Origin: Pelargonium nanum | Taxonomy: Eukaryota > Streptophyta > Magnoliopsida > Geraniales > Geraniaceae | Assembly (NCBI GenBank): GCA_036897485.1 | Contig: JAYMTF010001168.1 | Location: 1 to 25,683 of the forward strand | Reading direction: 5' to 3' | Length of the DNA: 25,683 nucleotides | In this document: piece by piece, positions 19,282-25,683 of the stretch | How the letters are laid out: the number at the start of each line of letters is the position of its first letter | Position numbering within the stretch: the first letter of the stretch is position 1 | Notes under the pieces: model-generated | What the model was told of the DNA's origin: nothing | What the model saw: the letters and a program-made list of their open reading frames with translations, nothing else | Database searches by the model: none | Position numbers and translations under genes: made by a program

Positions 19282-21761
19282 TTATAATCTTGAGCGACGG
19301 AAGGATTTCATGCCAAGCCTTCTGGCAGATGCATATGGTTGCCCATTTAGAGAGCCACAAAATTTAACATCCCAACCTTCAACATTCTTAGGAATACAAA
19401 CATCAAAGAGAACTTGGCCGAGGATGCTGTGCGCAGTGATAGTTGGAGGATTCGGCAAGTGAATTGATCTTTCTTTTTGTTCATCTTGTAAAGACCCAGA
19501 GCTTCCACTTTGATGCTCGGCTGAACTTGGCAAGAAGAAGTGATCACTTGGCCCAGTTGCAACCCTACTTAGGCTCTGGTTTGAGTTAACCGCAGCCTTC
19601 TGAAGGTCACAGATTAGTTCGGATATTTCATCATTCATACCCTCCATGCCGGTTCTCTCTCCAAGTTGCTGCATTTTTAGGGAATAAACTGAAGCCGCCT
19701 TATCAAGTAAATTGGTCACAGCAGCTCTGTATTGGATTGGATAATGCTTATAATGACCTGAGGTGGCATATAAATTGACATCAGTGTAACATAGATGAAC
19801 CAAAACCACAAAAAAGATAACTTAAAGACTAGTTAAAAGTTAAAACTGAGAACAGGAACGTCTCATTTACTAATCCACACATCTAAATGTGTCTGCGTGA
19901 CGTGAACATGACAGTCATTTTTCCACTATGTTTGGCAGTTTGGGTCTTAGAAAAGTTGAAAGGAATATCAAGAGTAAGGTAAATATAAGCAACATGTATT
20001 ATGTCGGTATTCGATTGTCACCATTAGGCCAAGCGAATTCTATTGAAGATCTAGTGCAAGTCGTCAAGACAACAACCCCCTCCCCATTCGACTCTTTTTT
20101 TTACTTAATCATATTACAAGTGGGTTGAAATCACCTTCACTAATCAGTAATAGAATTTACCCTCTACTTGCTCAAATTATAACAAATGCAAACTATATTA
20201 TCAATTTATAATTACAAAAAAAAATGTAGAAAATTAATGACAATGAAAAAGCAAATTTCAATATTTAAGGACTTGTCAATCCTTGACATTTCAACGGCCA
20301 AACTGACTACTTGCCAAAACATAGTGCCTGAAGTATAAAGTGCATGAAGTATTTGACACAAGTCGTGATCTGCCAGGCAATAAGATTTAAAAGTTGTACT
20401 ATAAGGTAGCAATAGCTGACAAAATAAAGGTTTTAGACATGCCTGCATGAGGAGAACCATTGCATCTAACAAGCCGAACATCTCCCCCCAGATCTTGTAA
20501 ACGATGAGCGAAATTACAGATCTTAGGGTATGGTGCAAGGTTATCATTATCTGAACATATAATGAGATATGGAGCCCCCAAGTCCTTCAGAAAAGAGAGA
20601 AAACATTGATTAATATATTATAATAACACGGTGAGTAAGAGATAACTTCAGGGGGTTATGGCCAGGGCGGAAACTTACAACTGAGGAGTACAGAGTTTGC
20701 CAATACTCAGCACGCTGAGATTCAAATTTAGTAAGATATAAAGCGTCCAGACTGGATGCAACACCTTTTGACACCAAAGACACAACTTTAGATGATCCAG
20801 GGACTTTTAGAATTGAGGGGTGCAGAGCAAATCGAGCTCCAAAATCACTGGTAAAATCCACTGGGGCAGAATCATATATGTGTCCAGAAAAGCATTCTCT
20901 AACCAATCGGCTTTCATCCTTCAAGAAATTTATGGGGAAAAAAAACAAATGGGATATTAATGAAATTGAATTGACAAAAGGAGTACACTTAGCTTAGCTC
21001 AATATGGTTTTATTCAAACTGTAACAGAAAAATTACATACTGGATTGAGATGTCCTCCACATGTTCCCTCGATAATCTGAATAACGTGTAATAGAGATTT
21101 GCAAAATAAGTCAGAATTTTCCACAACTAATTAAGTTTATGTAGCAGACATAATTAAACTAGCACTTCAGGATTTTCCAACATTTACCTGAAAAACATTG
21201 TACATGCAAGCCTTTACACCGCCAGAAAAGGCTGCAAAGACTATAGGACAACGCTTACGCCTTATTTCCTGTTTCACAAAAAAGAAGTTAAATCTAACAG
21301 ATCAAACTAAATAATGTTGCGACTTGCAAGCCACATAAATCGCCTAATTTATCTCAAACTGCTCACAATAAGTTGCAGAAATTGTTTGGCATGGAAACCC
21401 ACACTGGAGTCCATATATTTTTTTTTTCAATTAAAATTTCACCAGTATGGTATCCACACAATCACAGCCCCTGCAACAGACCGGAGCTCTATAAAATTCA
21501 TCAAATCAGCAAACGAAATGCTATCGACAAGTTTGAAGCCAAACAACAAAGATACTGACCTCAACAAGCTCATCGAGAACAACAAATGCTAGAGACATGG
21601 CCTTCTCCGGATACAATCTGCACAAGTTTCGATTTCGTTTAGTAACAGGGGAAGTTTTTAAATGAAGCTTTGCCTAAGGCAGCAGAAACAGAACCATCCC
21701 CACTAAAATAATTCAAGAGGATTAGGAGCAACTAACAACCACTTTCAACACCCAAGGGGGT

Positions 21762-21800
<39 letters not shown>

Positions 21801-24015
21801 GTGGATTCATATACATGAGTTATGATCATATTTGGCCTCAGATCAATTGGTCAGAATAAGTTAACAAATCCACCTCCCCTTGATGCCTGGCCTGGATGGC
21901 GCCAGACTATCTCCTTCAGTTACAGAGCCAAGATGGGCAGAGAAAGATGAAACAAACTTGCAAAGAGAAAACACGGAAACAAAGAGCAAAACATGGCAGA
22001 CTGAGCAAGCTGGAGCAAGAAGGATTGGTAGAGGAGGTTGGAATCTAACTTTACCAGGACTTAACCAAACTGGACAAATAAATTATTTCAGACCCATGAA
22101 ATCCAACAATCCACAATTCAAGAAAATATGCATAAGAAAAGGATGGCCCAATGCACATGGCTCTGAATAGTGGGGTTTGAGGAGGGTCATATATGTATGC
22201 AGCCTTTACCCTACCACTGCAGGGAGGCTGGTTCTCTAACTTGAACCCGTGACCTCAGGATCACAAGGCTATTTCCCCCTGCTATTGTTAAAAATGTGAA
22301 TCCTATTTGGTCCATTTGTTCTGTCCAGCACACTACCTTCTTTACTATGTATACCCATATTTTGTACATCAACTCTCGCCCAAAAAACACCGCTACTTAT
22401 TGAGCTATTGTCATGTTATCATCATGCACACTCTCTCACCTACACATTACTTGTTTCAATAATTTTATTCATTTGAGCACCTTGAACTACATTAATAATA
22501 CGCATTTTCAACAGTCTTGTACAATAGAGGATGAATGGTTTGATGGTTGCCTTTAAGATTTTCCTTTCAGTTTGACATGAAACAACAGAAAAGATAACAA
22601 TACACATAGTTACTCATCTATCTCGCATGAAAAATACAAGTTCTTTAACTTCTACAGTTCTACCCCTAACTACAATCCACCGAAAAATACAGAAACAATT
22701 GTATTAGGCATCATTGTACCATCTAGCTTCACTATTTATTTCACCTACTCCAAGATTTAATACATATGTTTCTCACTCTTATCTCAATCCTTTGTATCAC
22801 ATGATTAATAGCAATACTTGACATGTACACGCAATCTTTAGACATGATAAAGGATTTTAAAATATTAAAAAATCTACCACATGATATAGTAATTAAAAGA
22901 AACCTGAAATGCAGAAAATATAAGACTAGGCATTTACTAATGGAAGTATCTTATTTCATTATAATGGAAAAACAGGAGAGAAGGGACAAGAATTTACATT
23001 GTCCACAAAATCCAACTTAAAGTATCAAAGGATTATGAAACAAAAACTCTTGAAACTCACACAAGATAGGGAAATGTCAAATACTCAAATCCAAATTCAA
23101 AATCAAAACCAAAACCAAAACTGTTCTTTGATAGAAATTTCACCCAACCATTCCTATTTCCCAAACCTATTTCCATACTCTCTAACGCCTTCATTTCAAC
23201 TCAATTTTAGTACCCCTAAACTCTAAAATGCATAACCCCAAGGTTTGACCTGTCTTTTGAGCCAATAAAGTGTGTTGTGAATTTGTCTTGCTTCACTAAG
23301 AACAAGCATGCATCAACTAAGCTAATATACTTGAAATATGAACCATTTCCCTTCTTGCCACAAGGATGAATAATTGAATACTAGCTTCTCCATAACATGT
23401 TTATCGTCCTTCTCTTAAATTGAGCCAAAGAAGAACAAAGCAACTCTTGGACCTATCATAGCTCCAATTCAATCAAGCTGGACCTAATTATCAGTTGAGC
23501 TTCCTGCTTCTGGTAAAACCACACCCAGAAAATGAAAAATCCCCAAAAATACATAGTCCGACTATATAGATGGACTAGAAAACCTTAATCCCCAATTTGG
23601 TTTAGCAGAAAATTTAAGCGAAAGAGAAAATACAAGCTTCCAGATCTCAAAAATCGCACCTTTTACAAACAGAACAGCTAAAATTCACAATCAAACTATA
23701 CCCAACACACCTACTTCTCTTACCTCAGCTAACTTATCATCACTTTCCAAATCCCATAATGGATTATTCAAAATTTCATTCCTAAGAGTCACGTTTCTCG
23801 AGAACCAAACAAACAAATAGCAAGAAATAAACCAGAACTTACGCGGTGAGAAAATCGGCATGACAGACGAGGGAGTTCCAGCCCAGAGAGGAGTACAAAT
23901 CCACGTAGTGCTTCAAGTGCTTCTCGTGAACCGAAACCCACCCGAAGATGACGACGATTCCTCTAAACTCGGCCTCCTTTTTTCCCCAATAGACGCTGCT
24001 ACCACCACCCAACAT
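19282..24015 (-). CDS. TMEM53-like (DUF829) alpha/beta hydrolase, 401 aa
   Basis: Seven exons in frame, 1206 nt: 23843-24015, 21560-21617, 21188-21268, 21041-21076, 20679-20918, 20443-20584 and 19282-19757. The family belongs to the alpha/beta-hydrolase superfamily and is named for human TMEM53; the substrate in plants is unknown. The start MLGGGSSVYWG, then GIVVIFGWVSVHEKH and SSLGWNSLVCHADF, is as in plant members. The nucleophile-elbow-like AAFSGG places Ser92. The acid is probably Asp210 in CSDNDNLAPY, and the base His242 or His245 in NGSPHAGHYKHYP. The C-terminal motif ILGQVLFDVCIPKNVEGWD is also family-like. No clear membrane helix is visible. The frame is open upstream to another ATG at 24280-24282, which would add 89 Ser/Thr/Gln-rich residues; MLGGG is preferred by family likeness. 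Intron 6 has a GC donor. The C-terminus ends RRSRL. Confidence 0.92.
20441..20446 (-). other. GC splice donor (GC-AG intron 6 of TMEM53-like gene)
   Basis: The exon ends CATGCAG and the intron begins GCATGT. Joining to CAG/GTCATTATAAG at 19757 gives SPHAGHYKHYP, which keeps frame and the conserved His region. No GT nearby does this. GC-AG introns are a known minority class, usually with an AG/GC context as here. Confidence 0.8.
21760..21801. repeat. Compound microsatellite (GT)n(GA)n
   Basis: About 13 GT units run straight into about 8 GA units. The run lies in the first intron of the TMEM53-like gene and is a likely length polymorphism. Confidence 0.95.
22143..22290 (-). mobile_element. Au-like SINE, 5'-worn, minus strand
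   Basis: Read on the minus strand, it has GAGGTCACGGGTTCAAGTTA, a good tRNA-type box B. This is followed by ACCAGCCTCCCTGCAGTGGT, AGGGTAAAGGCTGCATACAT, GACCCTCCTCAAACCCCACT and GTGCATTGGGCC, in the order known from Au SINEs of plants. Box A upstream is not clear, so the 5' end seems worn or cut. Au SINEs are moved by LINE machinery. No poly-T or target-site duplication was resolved. Confidence 0.7.
23088..23121. repeat. Imprecise CAAAAC-type short repeat
   Basis: A run of AATCCAAATTCAAAATC followed by AAAACCAAAACCAAAAC in the first intron of the TMEM53-like gene. Low-complexity sequence only. Confidence 0.6.
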
Positions 24016-25417
24016 GGCTTCGATTGAGCAGAGCAGTGAGAGGTTTTGGGAATCAAAAACTGGAATTTGACTTTTGTGGGGATCGTGGTTGAGCTGAGGA
24101 ATCGAATTTCCAGAAAGTAATGATGAAAAAGAGGTGGAGAAGATCTGGGTTTGGTTGGTTGGTTGGTCTTTGACGGGTAGAGAGAGAGCTTGAGCCACTC
24201 GTGTCGTGTGTGTTTTGTGCGAAATCGCGATACGGTGGATTCGATCGTTCGTGGTGCTGGATCTCTCAGTGTGCCACGTCACATCCTACGCATCGAGACT
24301 GTTAATTTAATTTTGTTTTATTTAACACCACTCTTATCCAGATGGTGGCGGAGACCTGTTACGGCGTCGTTTAGCAGCTGTATCGTGTATGTCCATAACA
24401 CACGCGAAAGAATATGCTCTTAAAATTAGAATTAGCCTACGGAATATTTTTGTTATTTAAAATCTAGTAATTCTTAATGAAATTACTAATAAAATTTAAG
24501 TAACATTTTTAAAAATAAATTCAACATGTATATTAGCATCATTATTCATAATTATATTATTGTAACGTGCCCCAAGCTCACCTTACCTTTATTACTAATA
24601 CACATTGACGAGTTCTTAACATTATTATTGATAAATCATTTCATTTTAATTGATAGGAAAGAAGGTAAAATCGCATTGAAGCATAGAGGCAAACCTAATA
24701 TTACTATTATCACATCAGTGTTATCATAAAGCTAACACTATTGTTTTTCTTAATTTCCTCCAAATTCTCAATACTAGCTTTATGTTGAGAATGCATACTA
24801 ATCAATAGCTTAAAATCACTAGTTTAGTTAAATGCTATATAGGACTTATGGGCTAAAGTATCATGAATTGTGATTTCCATTAATTTACATGTATAGAAAT
24901 GAAATACCAAATGCGTGAATGAAGAAAGGTGGTTTTAGATTTTAAATGAGAGTGGAGTGTCAATGGTTGAATTGTGCATAATTATTTTTCTTAGTAATAA
25001 TAATAATAACCATATACTATCTTGTTATAAAATATTTTTTATGAATAGTTGAATTTATTACAATATGCTAGCTAACATATAAAAGTATAAAAAAACATAT
25101 TAAATTATAATTAGTTTATTCTTAATTTTACACTTAAATAAATAAACAATCATTTTTATTTCAAAAAATAAACAATCATTTGGTAGAAGGAAGGTCATAA
25201 TTAGGGGATAGAGTGTTTGTTGAGTGTGAAAAACGAAATCACTCCTTTTGGGACCGTTGATTGCTTAAATACAAATTTGTGTGACTATGTTTGTGAAATT
25301 TTTGCTCAGGCTGTTGATTCTTGGGTCCATCACTAAACAATCAGAGTGCATAACCATAAGGAATGAGGAGATTATGCTAAAAAAATCAAGGTAATTACTT
25401 TTTTTTAATTGTGGCAG
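24016..25417. other. Leader, promoter side of TMEM53-like gene, then AT-rich spacer
   Basis: About 24016-24300 is GC-richer and should hold the 5' UTR and core promoter of the TMEM53-like gene on the minus strand. From 24300 to 25400 the sequence is AT-rich and without a gene. It has a TAA run at 24993-25009 and a direct repeat of AAATAAACAATCATTT at about 25137 and 25165. The last 150 bp before 25418 may be the remains of an intron of the ATPase fragment. Confidence 0.5.
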
Positions 25418-25683
25418 GATGACGAAATTACCACTACAATTGAATGATGCAGAAATATTGCCTGAACCCAACACATTTGGAGCAAAGGCCCATGCAAACT
25501 TTTCTGGGCAGTTTACAATAGGAGGGATAATGTGTGCAGCCTGTGCGAATTATGTTGAAGGCATTTTGAGAAATATTCCTGGTGTAAAAAAGGTCGTAGT
25601 TGCATTAGCTACTTCATTAGGTGAAGTTGAGTATGATCCTACCGTATTAGTAAGGATGATATAGTCAATGCAATTGAGGATGC
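25418..25683 (+). pseudogene. RAN1: RAN1/HMA7-like copper ATPase fragment, second HMA domain
   Basis: An acceptor-like AATTGTGGCAG precedes an exon-like stretch. It encodes DAEILPEPNTFG, QFTIGG, VEGILRNIPGVKK and VVVALATSLGEVEYDP, which is the second heavy-metal-binding domain of RAN1-type P1B copper ATPases (copper supply to ethylene receptors, endomembrane). Three defects are visible. Between TTTIE and DAEIL there is one extra base, and about four codons usual in the family are missing. The GMTCAAC metal site reads GIMCAAC, keeping both Cys but losing Met and Thr. A base is lost after YDPTV, so the frame runs into TAG (25662-25664) where ISKDDIVNAIEDA is expected. The rest lies beyond the window. 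An orphan 81-codon frame from ATG 25419 is possible but less likely. Sequencing error could explain single-base shifts, not the changed motif. Confidence 0.75.

Larger units (their letters stand above)
21618..23842 (-). other. Large first intron of the TMEM53-like gene
   Basis: At 2.2 kb this is far longer than the other introns of the gene. It holds a GT/GA microsatellite, a GC-richer patch at about 21870-22140 with no recognised family, an Au-like SINE, and then AT-rich sequence. Several plus-strand frames of 60-96 codons within it have no recognisable domain and are not called as genes. Confidence 0.8.

Noticed and set aside
22230-22270. tRNA gene, because of a good box B
   Set aside because: No acceptor stem, anticodon arm or box A at proper spacing; the downstream text fits an Au SINE.
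21880-23226. Plus-strand frames of 65-96 codons in the first intron of the TMEM53-like gene
   Set aside because: No domain, no start context, low complexity in part, and one overlaps the SINE.
1-25683. A new multi-gene defence or metabolic system, or an integrated virus
   Set aside because: All supported genes belong to known plant families, and no reverse transcriptase, integrase, capsid, toxin or operon-like set was recognised.

Overview
The window is nuclear DNA from a flowering plant, most likely a eudicot. It is AT-rich, its genes are split into many short exons with GT-AG introns, and it carries plant-type MITEs and an Au-like SINE. The protein families (plant B3 factors, a plant TMEM53/DUF829 hydrolase, a RAN1-type copper ATPase) agree. 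I cannot name the species; a rosid would fit.

From about 0.8 to 17.1 kb there is a tandem cluster of four B3-domain genes, all on the minus strand, of the Os01g0234100 / At3g19184 / At5g42700 type. I call them A (1777-3234), B (6956-8567), C (9276-13289) and D (15273-17022). Only C keeps a full gene: an exon-by-exon reconstruction stays in frame for 589 codons, with two B3 domains, a conserved C-terminal domain of unknown role and a terminal coiled coil. The second B3 domain of C came from duplication of a block of exons inside the gene. A and B are sister copies from a duplication of about 2.4 kb. Their B3 exons are open, but the C-terminal exon is broken in each by different small changes. 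D keeps an open 214-codon B3 protein, and its C-terminal exon is a decayed relic. A further relic, the 3' end of a C-like gene, sits at 5910-6327 and marks a recombination joint.

The gaps between these genes hold a long-inverted-repeat DNA element (about 4190-5365), MITE-like pieces, a hAT-like MITE inside an intron of C (11026-11235) and short tandem repeats. Two perfect G-boxes lie about 300 bp upstream of D.

From 19.3 to 24.0 kb a complete seven-exon minus-strand gene encodes a 401-residue TMEM53-like alpha/beta hydrolase. It has one GC-AG intron and a 2.2-kb first intron holding an Au-like SINE and a GT/GA microsatellite. The right edge (25418-25683) holds a plus-strand piece of a RAN1/HMA7 copper-ATPase gene with a damaged reading frame and an altered metal-binding motif, probably a pseudogene.

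The genes are not a pathway. The story of the window is birth and decay in a B3 transcription-factor cluster next to an unrelated housekeeping-type gene. All exon models were read by eye from splice signals, frame and comparison between copies.
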